From: JAGQPD01 sp020426865
GTDB lineage: Bacteria > Planctomycetota > Planctomycetia > Pirellulales > Pirellulaceae
Length of the DNA: 64,000 bases
Assembly: GCA_041399065.1 (NCBI GenBank)
Contig: JAWKTN010000001.1
Location: forward strand, 1,488,001 to 1,552,000
Direction: 5' to 3'
Made by a program: the position numbers and the translations under genes. The notes beneath the pieces are model-generated. The model had not been told where the DNA came from. It was given only the letters and a program-made list of their open reading frames with translations, and made no database searches. This document shows positions 28,057 through 36,549 of the stretch, piece by piece; the stretch's first letter is position 1, and every line of letters starts with the position of its first letter.

Positions 28057-31044
28057 ATGAACGGCTTGATATTGATCCTGGCGGCGTCGCTGTCGGCTGG
28101 GGACCCTTTGGATTTCCATGAACAGATTCGGCCAATTTTGCAGCGACACTGTGTGGGCTGTCACAACGGTGATGACGCCGAGGCGGGGCTGGACGTCGCC
28201 ACATGGGCTGGGCTGCTGCGCGGAGGCAAGCACGGGCCGGCGGTGACGCCAGGACAAGCTGCCAGCAGTCGGATGTGGCTAATGGTCTCGGGCCGCCGTG
28301 GTCCACGGATGCCCCCGGACGGGGAGGAACCGCTAACGGAGGGCGAGATGCAATTGATCTCGGATTGGATCGACCAGGGGGCACGCGGGGCGGGTCGTGA
28401 CGACAGTGTGGATCATACGATTGCATTTCCGCATATTGAAACCGCAGTGCAACGAAAGGCGTCGATTTCGGCAATTGCCATTTCGCCCGACGGAAAACAA
28501 ATCGCCGTGGGACGCTTTCAACGCGTCACGGTGAGTCGGCTCATGTCGGATTGCGGTGGAGCTGCGGGTGGAGCTGCGGGTGGAGACAGCGGCGAGGTCG
28601 GGCTTGCTGATGCAGATTCTTTGAGCATTGATTTCCCTGGCAAGGTGGCATCCGTCTGTTTTTCTCCGTTGAACGACGACTTGGTGATTGCCGGAGGAAC
28701 ACCAGGCGTTGAGGGCCGAGTGGCGGTCTATAGTAGTCAGGACGGGAGGAAGCGGTATGAGCTACCTGGTCACCGCGATCTGGTGTATTCCGCGGCCTAT
28801 AGTCGCGATGGGCGGTGGCTGGCAACGGGCGGATACGATCGCCTCCTGCGAATTTTTGCTGCGGAAAATGGATCGCTACACCAAACGTGCGATGGCCACA
28901 CCGGAGCAATCGTTGACGTCGACTTCGCGCCACAGTGCCAGGTAGTTGCCACAGCGTCGGCGGATTCGACCGTGAAGTTGTGGAGTGTGCAGACTGGCCA
29001 GCGGTGGGATACGCTCGGCCAATCCCAGAAAGAAGTTCTGTCGGTGGTATTCAGTCAAGACGGGAAATGGATTGCGGCCAGTAGTGCGGATAATCGGGTC
29101 CGCGTGTGGCGATTCACATCCACCGACCGCGCGGCAATCAATCCACTGGTTGAGTCCCGATTCGCGGATGACTCGCCGCTGTTGCGAATACGGTTTACTC
29201 CCACAAGCGACGCATTGATCGGAATCAACCACAAAGGTAGTGTCAAAATGATGGCCGTTGGTGCGTGGACGCCCCGGCTGATCGCTTCGGGGACAGGTGC
29301 CGTTCCGACTGGGTTGGCAATTGTTGACGAGCGAGTTGCGCTCGTCAGTGATTTCGACGGTGAGCTGCGCCGAACAGGACTGCCGGAGATATCAAATCGC
29401 GATGAGTCCGTCGAGACGTTGTCCATCAACCTGTCCGACCAGGCCAGTGCGAGTGATGATCCAGTTACAGCGATGCGGCAAGCCTTGCGAGCCGGCAGCG
29501 AACCGGAAAATGTTCGACCTATCGAGGCGATGCGAAAAGCATTAGCCGAGACTCCCGAGACGGAACCAAACGACGAATTGTCGCAGGCGATGGTGCTTTC
29601 CGAACCCTGCCGGATCGCTGGCATGATCGGTTGGCAAGATGATCAAGGAAGTCAGGATCGCGAGGGAGAAAATCGAAAACTTGACGAAGACTGGTATCGA
29701 TTTCGTGCTGCGGCTGGCGAAGAGATGATGATTGAAGTGCGTGCGACCGGCGAGTCATCGAGATTGGACTCGCTCGTCGAAGTGCGTGACAGGGAAGGGA
29801 ATCCCGTGCCGCGTGTCCGGTTGCAGGCGACTCGCGACACCTATTTCACGTTTCGCGGCAAAGACAGCCTGGAGAGCGGCGATTTTCGTTTGTTTGCTTG
29901 GGAGGAGATGGAGCTGGATCAGTATCTCTATGCCAATGGCGAGGTTGTCAAATTGTGGTTGTATCCACGCGGCCCCGATTCGGGTTTCCTGGTGTATCCC
30001 GGCGCCGGAAATCGCTGGACCTATTTCGGGACGACTGCGATCACACATGCGCTTGCCGAACCCGCGTATGTCGTACGACCATTGGATGAAGGGGAGGCAC
30101 CCTTGGCCAACGGGCTGCCGGTCTTTTCTATTGATTACCGCAACGATGACGATCCGCAGCGACAATGGGGAAGTGATAGCCGGCTGATGTTTCGCGCGCC
30201 TCGTGAGGATGAATATCATCTTCGAGTGACGGATGCGCGAGGGGGCGGGGGGAAAGATTTTATGTATCAGTTGACGCTACGGAAAACGATGCCGACGTAT
30301 TCGGTTTCCGTGACGGCGCCGGACAAGCCGATTCCCCGAGGCGCCGGGCGCGAATTCAGCGTTACAGTTGACCGAAATGATGGTTTCGACGGTCCCGTGG
30401 AGATCACGATTGGCGGTTTGCCAACCGGTGTTCACGCCACGTCTCCGCTGGTGATTGAAGCCGGGCAGCGGCAGGCAACGGGGACCATCTATGCAGATGC
30501 AGACGCGACTGTGTTGCACCCAGCGTTCACGCCAACAGCCGTTGCTCGTGCGTGGATCGGTGAAACGATCCAGCAACAGGAGATCTCTGGATGGAAGACG
30601 CTGACGATCGGTGAGCGACCGGAATTGCAGATCTTGATCGAACCGATGACGGTCGGGACCGAGGCGACGAGCGTCGATCTTGCTTTCGTCGATGACAGCG
30701 AGGATGCTGTTGAGGCGATGCCGGATGCGGGACCGGTCGCCGCGGAAAACTGGACTCTGACGGTCCGCCCGGGACAGACCGTTAACGCTCGCGTCGTCGT
30801 GCTGCGTGGCAGTGCCGAAGGACGTGTGGAGTTTGGGAACGAGGGGGCCGGGCGAAATCTTCCCTTTGGTACCTACGTCGACAATATCGGGCTCAACGGC
30901 TTGCTCGTGCCAGAGAACGCCAGCCAACGCACGTTTTTTGTGACCGCCGCCCCGATCACTCGGCCTCAGACACGAGAGTTCTTTCTCAAGGCCAACTCTG
31001 ACGGCGGAATTACCAGCCATCCCGTAACGATCGTGGTCGAGTGA
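28057..31044 (+). CDS. PSCyt1 - WD40 - pre-peptidase-domain exported protein
   Basis: A 995-aa exported protein. After a short signal peptide (MNGLILILAASLSAG), a PSCyt1 cytochrome domain spans about residues 20-120 with RHCVGCHNG (CXXCH) and RMPPDGEEPLTEGE. WD40 repeats follow (about 130-420), for example SAAYSRDGRWLATGGYDRLL and VVATASADSTVKLWSVQTGQ. A bacterial pre-peptidase C-terminal-like domain (from about 505, ETEPNDELSQAMVLSEPCRI) and beta-sandwich regions complete it. The ATG lies 12 bases after the DUF1553 stop, so it is the third gene of the operon. A (GGAA)-type 12-bp repeat encodes a Gly/Ala linker at 28555-28590. Confidence 0.9.
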   Translation: MNGLILILAASLSAGDPLDFHEQIRPILQRHCVGCHNGDDAEAGLDVATWAGLLRGGKHGPAVTPGQAASSRMWLMVSGRRGPRMPPDGEEPLTEGEMQLISDWIDQGARGAGRDDSVDHTIAFPHIETAVQRKASISAIAISPDGKQIAVGRFQRVTVSRLMSDCGGAAGGAAGGDSGEVGLADADSLSIDFPGKVASVCFSPLNDDLVIAGGTPGVEGRVAVYSSQDGRKRYELPGHRDLVYSAAYSRDGRWLATGGYDRLLRIFAAENGSLHQTCDGHTGAIVDVDFAPQCQVVATASADSTVKLWSVQTGQRWDTLGQSQKEVLSVVFSQDGKWIAASSADNRVRVWRFTSTDRAAINPLVESRFADDSPLLRIRFTPTSDALIGINHKGSVKMMAVGAWTPRLIASGTGAVPTGLAIVDERVALVSDFDGELRRTGLPEISNRDESVETLSINLSDQASASDDPVTAMRQALRAGSEPENVRPIEAMRKALAETPETEPNDELSQAMVLSEPCRIAGMIGWQDDQGSQDREGENRKLDEDWYRFRAAAGEEMMIEVRATGESSRLDSLVEVRDREGNPVPRVRLQATRDTYFTFRGKDSLESGDFRLFAWEEMELDQYLYANGEVVKLWLYPRGPDSGFLVYPGAGNRWTYFGTTAITHALAEPAYVVRPLDEGEAPLANGLPVFSIDYRNDDDPQRQWGSDSRLMFRAPREDEYHLRVTDARGGGGKDFMYQLTLRKTMPTYSVSVTAPDKPIPRGAGREFSVTVDRNDGFDGPVEITIGGLPTGVHATSPLVIEAGQRQATGTIYADADATVLHPAFTPTAVARAWIGETIQQQEISGWKTLTIGERPELQILIEPMTVGTEATSVDLAFVDDSEDAVEAMPDAGPVAAENWTLTVRPGQTVNARVVVLRGSAEGRVEFGNEGAGRNLPFGTYVDNIGLNGLLVPENASQRTFFVTAAPITRPQTREFFLKANSDGGITSHPVTIVVE
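28555..28590 (+). repeat. 12-bp in-frame tandem repeat
   Basis: GGTGGAGCTGCG occurs twice exactly with a diverged third unit, encoding GGAAGGAAGG between WD40 segments. Confidence 0.75.
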
Positions 31045-31062
31045 CGCGTGGAGCAAGATCTA

Positions 31063-31264
31063 CATAGCTCCAGCCGTGTCCCTAGCGCAATCGTCCGGCC
31101 TGGCGATGGCCAATACGGGTAGAAAGCCAATCCGGTCGGACACGGCGGAGCTGTCCGGTTCGCGCCGATGGCCCCGCTACTCGCCCAAAGGCCCAGACGC
31201 GCCCCAAAGGCCCAGACGCGCTACTTGTCTGGGTCAAAGGCCCAGACGCGCTACTTATCTGGGT
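31063..31264. repeat. Left REP-like repeat block beside the RAYT gene
   Basis: The block begins with a unit of about 136 bases (31063-31198) that recurs nearly unchanged at 33138-33272; the unit contains the hairpin CGGACA-N9-TGTCCG. Three copies of CAAAGGCCCAGACGCG follow (31184-31250). Two of these extend to hairpins: CCCAGAC-GCGCTACTT-GTCTGGG (about 31211-31233) and CCCAGA-N11-TCTGGG (about 31241-31263). Orientation is opposite to most copies right of the transposase. Confidence 0.8.
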
Positions 31265-31577
31265 AATCTGGCTGAACCTGGGGATTTGTCAACAAGATTC
31301 AATGACATGGCGCCGTTAGAGCCTTTCGGCTCAGTGCCAATTGTCGGCAACCGAAAGGGGGAGAGTGCATCGGGCCATACGTTCAACGAGGCATGGAAAA
31401 GAGGTTCGATGCCGTCAATGTCGGTACCAGCGGAAACCTTGCGGATCGGTTCCGACAAGTGATGCCACGGAGAGGCGAGCCACACGATCGCACCGATAGC
31501 GGTGGTTCGATGGACCACACCAGATGCGGATGGATGATGCAAGTGGTGGTGCGTACGGCGAGCAGACCGGGGCGTTG
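31265..31577. other. Spacer downstream of the transposase
   Basis: This 313-base stretch lies between the left repeat block and the 3' end of the transposase gene. Open frames here overlap on both strands without recognisable families or ribosome-binding sites, and I call no gene. Confidence 0.5.
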
Positions 31578-32648
31578 CTAGCCGAACGCCCGGCGGCATT
31601 TATTTTGGCCGTGGATCCAACTGTGGCCGGATGCTTCGACGTGTTTGGCCACACGTTGCGATGCGCCGACGATACGGCCGAACATTGTGTCAAAATTCTG
31701 GATCATCTCCGTCCACATCTCGGTACGAATGCCCAAGCGTTCTAAGATCGGCGCGAGATGGTCTGGGATCGAGCCTTTGCCGTCGCGTACAATGCGCCCC
31801 GACGCGTCCAGCAGCTCCAGATACTTCGTGAATTCGATCGGCAGGATACCTTTGTCTGATACACGAGTGTTCGTTACCGACGATCGGCTCTCTGCCACGC
31901 TGACATCGAGTCCCTCGACCAGTGTAAACGGACACAACCAGTTGTCCGGCATCTTGGCATCGACCGAGTGATCGTCCATGGCGACCCCGAGTTCCTTTCG
32001 AGCTTCCATCGCCTCGATACGATCGTGGGCCGACGTGTATTCCGATGTCTCCGGTGTCTGGGCCTCACCAGCTCGGATCTGATTGAGATCCACATATACA
32101 CCACATACCATGATTGCCGCATCGTCGACCAGGTTACGGCAACCGTGGCGTTCCTCCCAAAAGTGGCCCTTCACACCGTCTTCACGATTACAGCGACGAG
32201 CGACGTGCTCGCACAAGGATGCCATGAAGACACTAGGATGAGACAGGCGCATTCGCAATTTTTCGACCCTCTCGGGATCTTTGGATTGGATAAGGATCTC
32301 GTTTTCGCAGATTTCCTTGATGGTGCCGTCCTTGCTTTTAATCAGATGCGTAATCGTCAACCACCGTCGCACCACTTCGATATCGGACCAGGTGGCCACA
32401 ATGTCCGGTCGGTTTCGCACGACATTATGGAGGTGGTTAGCAAGCTCTGCGTGAAAGGCGATGTCGATCGCGAACAGCTGTGCGAGCACCTTCATGAAAT
32501 CAATAATCCACTTGCGTCGGTAGCTGTAGTCTTTCTTGGTGACTGGATCAACACCGCACAACATGGCACGGCGGACGCAACGGGCATAAAGATGATAGAC
32601 ACCTTGTTCCAACGGATTGACGGTATCGCTACGAGGTGCAGCAGCCAT
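31578..32648 (-). CDS. RAYT-like (IS200/Y1-type HUH) transposase
   Basis: A 356-aa transposase-family protein. It has the N-terminal GVYHLYARCVRRAMLCG segment, the HUH metal-binding motif (HLH at residues 72-74 in ANHLHNVV), GHFWEERHGCRNLVDDAAI and VYVDLNQIRAGEAQTPETSEY. This is the longer relative of REP-associated tyrosine transposases found in planctomycetes and proteobacteria. Where short RAYTs carry the catalytic Tyr (WQxxYxDH-like), this protein has His (WEERHGC); Y185 or Y204 might serve instead, or nicking may be lost. GGAGG lies 5 bases before the ATG. Arrays of REP-like hairpins lie on both sides, consistent with a REP-linked function. Confidence 0.85.
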   Translation of the reverse strand: MAAAPRSDTVNPLEQGVYHLYARCVRRAMLCGVDPVTKKDYSYRRKWIIDFMKVLAQLFAIDIAFHAELANHLHNVVRNRPDIVATWSDIEVVRRWLTITHLIKSKDGTIKEICENEILIQSKDPERVEKLRMRLSHPSVFMASLCEHVARRCNREDGVKGHFWEERHGCRNLVDDAAIMVCGVYVDLNQIRAGEAQTPETSEYTSAHDRIEAMEARKELGVAMDDHSVDAKMPDNWLCPFTLVEGLDVSVAESRSSVTNTRVSDKGILPIEFTKYLELLDASGRIVRDGKGSIPDHLAPILERLGIRTEMWTEMIQNFDTMFGRIVGASQRVAKHVEASGHSWIHGQNKCRRAFG

Positions 32649-32670
32649 GATGGCCTCCTTTCGTCAGTAC

Positions 32671-32699
32671 GAGCAGCGATCGGCGAATCCGATTGCTGC
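32671..32699. repeat. 12-bp-arm hairpin upstream of the RAYT start
   Basis: AGCAGCGATCGG (32671-32682) and CCGATTGCTGCT (32688-32699) form inverted arms with one non-Watson-Crick position around CGAAT, 23 bases before the transposase start. It could be a substrate-like hairpin, an mRNA structure that limits expression, or an operator. Confidence 0.6.
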
Positions 32700-33017
32700 T
32701 GCGATATGTGATCACCTGTCACGGTAATATATACAATGTTGCAGTGATGAATAGTGTACACGCAAGGAAAAGCAAGAAGTTTTTCGTGGGCCATGCTGTT
32801 GGCAGATTGTGTGACCGATAACAGATCACGTTTGATGCGTCGAACCATAAAGTACCGTCGCCGCTTAGGGAGAACGCGTTTGCGTCCATTGCGGACGTCG
32901 CGGCATGACGAAAACCATCCTGCCGATCGATACCAAGTCGCGTCAGGCCCCCGCCCCCGCGCCCAGTGCCCGCAGGCATACAATGCCGAGATGACTTGTC
33001 TGCTTAGTTTGAGCAGC
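32700..33017. other. Spacer upstream of the RAYT gene
   Basis: No gene is supported here. On the minus strand an AT-rich TATATATT stretch (about 32730-32737) lies upstream of the hairpin and could belong to the transposase promoter; I see no clear -35. Confidence 0.4.
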
Positions 33018-33829
33018 CTAGCGCGTCTGGCCTTTGCCTATCGTTGATAAATTGTCAGGTTTACCCAGCTTGCTCAGTTGGGTGGCGCGTCTGGCCTCTG
33101 TGCCGCGCGTTTGGCCTCTGACATCTGGCCTCTGCTGCATAGCTCCAGCCGTGTCCCTAGCGCAATCGTCCGGCTTGGCGATGGCCAATACGGGTAGAAA
33201 GCCAATCCGGTCGGACACGGCGGAGCTGTCCGGGTCTCGCCGATGGCCCCGCTACTCGCCCAAAGGCCCAGACTCGCTACTTATCTGGGTTGCTAGCGCG
33301 TCTGGGCCTTTTGGCAAATCGTCAAGTTTACCCAGCTTGCTCAATTTTGTAGCGCGTCTGGCCTCTGGCCGCTGGGGTTGCCAGGTTTACCTAGTTTGTT
33401 CAGTTGGGTAGCGCGTCTGGCCTCTGTCGGCCAGGTTTACCTAGTTTGTTCAGTTGGGTAGCGCGTCTGGCCTCTGTCGTCCTAGCGCGTCTGGGCTTTT
33501 TGGCAAGTCGTCAAGTTTACCCAGCTTGCTCAATTTTGTAGCGCGTCTGGCCTCTGGCCGTAGCGCGTTTGGCCTCTGGCCCGCAGACATCGCAGCACTC
33601 CTTTTCCAATACCAGCGGTCACGCACAAAACCAATAATGGAACAAAAGTAATCCCGATCACCAACGGCAATTTTGGCCAAAACCGACCAATTTTGAGCAG
33701 CCCAGCGCGTCTGGCCTCTTGCCTCTTGGCCCAGCTTGCTCAGTTGGGTAGCGCGTCTGGCCTCTTGGCCTCTTGGCCTCTGTGCTCTGTTCTCAGTTTC
33801 GTAGCGCGTCTGGCCTCTGCGCGTCTGGC
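33018..33829. repeat. Right REP-like repeat array
   Basis: About 800 bases contain at least twelve copies of AGCGCGT(C/T)TGGCCT, for example at 33020, 33295, 33351, 33410, 33460, 33484, 33540, 33562, 33704, 33750 and 33803. An exact 50-base tandem duplication covers about 33381-33480. A 59-base unit at about 33312 recurs near 33502. The 136-base unit at 33138-33272 matches 31063-31198 and ends in the hairpin CCCAGACTCGCTACTTATCTGGG. Core units are the reverse complement of those left of the transposase. Open frames through this array are repeat translations, not genes. Confidence 0.85.
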
Positions 33830-33854
33830 CTCTGGCGTGGGGCGCCCGACTCCC

Positions 33855-33947
33855 TTATTCGAGCGTCTGGATCGCGGCCGCGGTATGCGCCGTTTCCGGC
33901 AACTGAATTTCGAGTTTTTCTTCGGGTTGTCGTCTTATCGCGTACAT
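33855..33947 (-). CDS. Possible 30-aa small protein or gene remnant
   Basis: A 30-codon frame starts MYAIRRQPEEKLEIQLPETA and ends QTLE. A near-perfect Shine-Dalgarno, GAAAGGAG, lies 5 bases before the ATG. The peptide looks like ordinary soluble coding sequence. It ends just where the REP array begins, so it may be the 5' stub of a gene cut by repeat expansion, or a genuine small protein. I recognise no family. Confidence 0.4.
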   Translation of the reverse strand: MYAIRRQPEEKLEIQLPETAHTAAAIQTLE

Positions 33948-34226
33948 GCGAACTCCTTTCATAGCCAAAGAATATGGCCTCCAAAGCCCCCACGCCCACC
34001 AAGTGTTTACCGTCAAACGCGAGAATCTCCTATTGACGGTCTCCGGCAACTTCCGAACCCCACAAACCCTGACATATACCCGTTGGCGGGTCGGCTGGAG
34101 CTATGTATTTGCCGAAAGTGTTGGTCCTGATTAGACTAGTAGGATTGGGCCGCCGACGGCATGATCTTAGCGCGCCCGTTGGTCAATGATACGACTACTT
34201 GAGTTACTCCACGACGGGTATCGCTA
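33948..34226. other. Spacer before the metalloprotease gene
   Basis: This divergent spacer of 279 bases holds the Shine-Dalgarno of the small minus-strand frame. I see no further gene. Confidence 0.4.
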
Positions 34227-35075
34227 ATGCAAAAATGGTTTCTCTGCGTCGCTTTGGCCGCGTCTTGTGTGGCATCGCCAGGTGCCGCTTACGGGCAATT
34301 CGATCTGAACTATACGATCACCAATCCGACGTTCTTTTCGTCCAATCAGTTGAGCATCCTCGAGCAGGCGGTGGCCGAAGCCGAGGCGATGTGGGAGGGC
34401 GTCATTACTGGGTACCAGCCAGGCATCTCGGTTCCAATGCTTCCGGTCACTATCACGGGGACAACGTCTGGTTTCGCCTCCGCACGATCGAATTCGGTTT
34501 CTCTGCAGGGTGGCTTTCGCGTTTCGACCTCGGGTACGATTTCTATCAATCGAGATATCCTCGAAGAGTTCTCGGCCTGGGGGGCCGATCAGGTAAATGT
34601 CATCGACGAGCTTGTTGCACATGAGACGGGCCATGTGTTGGGAATCGGAACCAACTGGGTGGCAAACAATGTCTATGTCATTGGCAGCGGAAAATATACC
34701 GGTCAATATGGACTGGCCGCGTATCGTGACGAGTTTGATCCATTGGCCACGTTTATTCCTGTTGAGCAAGCCGGTTCGGCGGGTACCTATGACGCACACT
34801 GGGACCAACTGATGCGCAGCAGTGCACAGGAAGGCAACCCTGCCGACCCGTTTAGCCTCTCGCCCTTGATCGGGATCACGGATCGACACGGCCGAGACTT
34901 GGCCTTGGAATTGATGACCGGCGCGATCGATCCCGACTATGGCGAACCCTTCCTGAGCAACACCACCGTTCAGTCACTGCGGGACTTAGGGTATACCGTA
35001 CGACCGATCCCGGAACCCTCGAGCATGGTGATGTTGGTCCTGGGTGCAATGTCCTTGTTGCGGTATAGGCGGTAG
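34227..35075 (+). CDS. Exported zinc metalloprotease with PEP-CTERM anchor
   Basis: A 282-aa exported protein with a signal peptide ending AYGQ (about residue 23). The zinc motif DELVAHETGHVLGIGTNW gives HExxH with a downstream GxG, as in metzincins of the leishmanolysin (M8)-like group. A Met-turn candidate follows at LALELMTGAID, so the third ligand is probably further on than in classical metzincins. The C-terminus is a PEP-CTERM signal (IPEPSSMVMLVLGAMSLLRYRR). Substrate is unknown. Its stop lies only 4 bases from the stop of the convergent DAHP synthase gene. Confidence 0.85.
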   Translation: MQKWFLCVALAASCVASPGAAYGQFDLNYTITNPTFFSSNQLSILEQAVAEAEAMWEGVITGYQPGISVPMLPVTITGTTSGFASARSNSVSLQGGFRVSTSGTISINRDILEEFSAWGADQVNVIDELVAHETGHVLGIGTNWVANNVYVIGSGKYTGQYGLAAYRDEFDPLATFIPVEQAGSAGTYDAHWDQLMRSSAQEGNPADPFSLSPLIGITDRHGRDLALELMTGAIDPDYGEPFLSNTTVQSLRDLGYTVRPIPEPSSMVMLVLGAMSLLRYRR

Positions 35076-35079
35076 GGAC

Positions 35080-36459
35080 TCACACTGTTCGCATGCGTTG
35101 TGCCACAAGCATGGCCATTTCCAGTGCCTGTTCGCAATTCAGCCGTGGGTCGACCTGGGTGCGATAGGCGCGACCGAGATCGGCAGGGCTGAGGTTACGT
35201 GCGCCACCCGTGCATTCGGTAACATCTTCGCCCGTCAACTCGAAGTGCACGCCGCCGAGGTAACTGCCACACTGGCGATGGACGTCAAATGCCTGCTCCA
35301 ATTCGCTAAGAATATTGCGGAATTGCCGAGTCTTATAGCCTCCGTCGACAACCTCCGTGTTGCCGTGCATCGGGTCGCAGCACCAAACGACCGAAAGTCG
35401 TCCACGCTCGACCGCTTCGATCAATGCTGGCAGGTGTTCCACGATCTTACGGGTGCCGAAACGGTGGATGAGCACGATCTTGCCTGGTGAGTTGGTTGGG
35501 TTGAGCGTTTCGATCAATTGGACCAATTCCGACGGCGTGATTTTCGGGCCGACCTTGACTCCCACGGGGTTTTCGATCCCGCGGAAGTATTCGATGTGAC
35601 CGCCGTCTAGATTCCGCGTGCGGTCGCCGATCCACGGGAGATGTGTGGTTAGGTTGTACCAACCGGTACGCCGGGGAACGCGGCGAGTTTGTGCTTGCTC
35701 GTACTGAAGGAGCAACCCCTCGTGGCTCGTGTAAAACTCGACGCGATCCACCTCTCCCAAATGGCCACCACTGACGACCTCAAGGAATCGGATCGACTCG
35801 CCTATCGATTCGACGAGTCGTTCGTACTCGGCTTGCTTTTCCGAGTGACGCATAAACGCCAGGTCCCAATACTCGGGATGGTGAAGGTCGGCAAAGCCAC
35901 CGTCGATCAGGCTGCGAATGAAATTGAGCGTCATTGCTGCGCGTTCGTATCCTCGCAGGAGCAATTCCGGATTGGGACGTCGGTCCGCTTCCGTGAAGCC
36001 GTTGCTATTGACGATATCGCCGCGATAACTTGGCAGCGATAAACCATCGCGAGTCTCCATATCATTGGAGCGAGGTTTGGCATACTGGCCGGCAAATCGG
36101 CCAACGCGAATGACCGGCTTCTTGCAGCCATGGATTAACACCAGACTCATTTGCAGCAGGATCTTTAATTTGCCCGCGATTAACTCGCTGCGACAATCGG
36201 CGAAACTTTCTGAGCAATCACCTCCCTGCAGCAGGAAACGCTGACCCTCGGCCACTTCTGCCAAATGGGACTTGAGCTTCTCCACTTCCCAACTGGTGAC
36301 CAATGGCGGCAACTCCGCCAATGTACGAGTAGCAATTGCCAGTGCCTGAGGGTCGTCATAATTCGGCTGTTGCAACGTCGGTTTCTGTTGCCATGAGTCC
36401 GGCGCCCAATTTTTGGATTCGAGCGACGGTGTTGACGAGCTGGGGTCGAGCGTGGACAT
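35080..36459 (-). CDS. 3-deoxy-7-phosphoheptulonate synthase, class II
   Basis: A class II (plant-like) DAHP synthase of 459 aa, condensing phosphoenolpyruvate and erythrose 4-phosphate to start the shikimate pathway. Family motifs are RFLLQGGDCSESFADC (metal-binding Cys), KPVIRVGRFAGQYAKPRS, LLLQYEQAQTR, VGVKVGPK, HRFGTRKIVEHLPALIEAV and VVWCCDPMHGNT. An 18-bp palindrome lies 46 bases upstream of the ATG. It is directly downstream of the class I-beta enzyme on the same strand, so the shikimate entry step is encoded twice by distinct enzyme classes. Confidence 0.95.
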   Translation of the reverse strand: MSTLDPSSSTPSLESKNWAPDSWQQKPTLQQPNYDDPQALAIATRTLAELPPLVTSWEVEKLKSHLAEVAEGQRFLLQGGDCSESFADCRSELIAGKLKILLQMSLVLIHGCKKPVIRVGRFAGQYAKPRSNDMETRDGLSLPSYRGDIVNSNGFTEADRRPNPELLLRGYERAAMTLNFIRSLIDGGFADLHHPEYWDLAFMRHSEKQAEYERLVESIGESIRFLEVVSGGHLGEVDRVEFYTSHEGLLLQYEQAQTRRVPRRTGWYNLTTHLPWIGDRTRNLDGGHIEYFRGIENPVGVKVGPKITPSELVQLIETLNPTNSPGKIVLIHRFGTRKIVEHLPALIEAVERGRLSVVWCCDPMHGNTEVVDGGYKTRQFRNILSELEQAFDVHRQCGSYLGGVHFELTGEDVTECTGGARNLSPADLGRAYRTQVDPRLNCEQALEMAMLVAQRMRTV

Positions 36460-36504
36460 GATCGAAAGCGGGAACCGTAAGATTCAACGTACGAAATCAA
36501 CAAC

Positions 36505-36522
36505 GAATGCGACGTCGCATTC
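36505..36522. promoter_or_regulatory. Perfect 18-bp palindrome upstream of class II DAHP synthase
   Basis: GAATGCGACGTCGCATTC is a perfect palindrome in the 90-base gap between the two DAHP synthase genes, ending 46 bases before the class II start. Its symmetry and position suit an operator for a dimeric repressor; no regulator gene is in the window. Confidence 0.5.
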
Positions 36523-36549
36523 AACGGAACATTAACGTGCTACTTGCAG

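Noticed and set aside
31265..31577. Small plus-strand frames beside the transposase
   Set aside because: No family, no ribosome-binding site; they overlap each other and the transposase end.
33034..33780. Several open frames rich in LLSFVARLASG-type peptides
   Set aside because: They are translations of the REP-like repeat units; the peptide repeats follow the DNA repeats in more than one frame.
33018..33829. Possible CRISPR array
   Set aside because: Repeats are short, palindromic, irregularly spaced and partly in long tandem units; spacers are themselves repeated and there are no cas genes.
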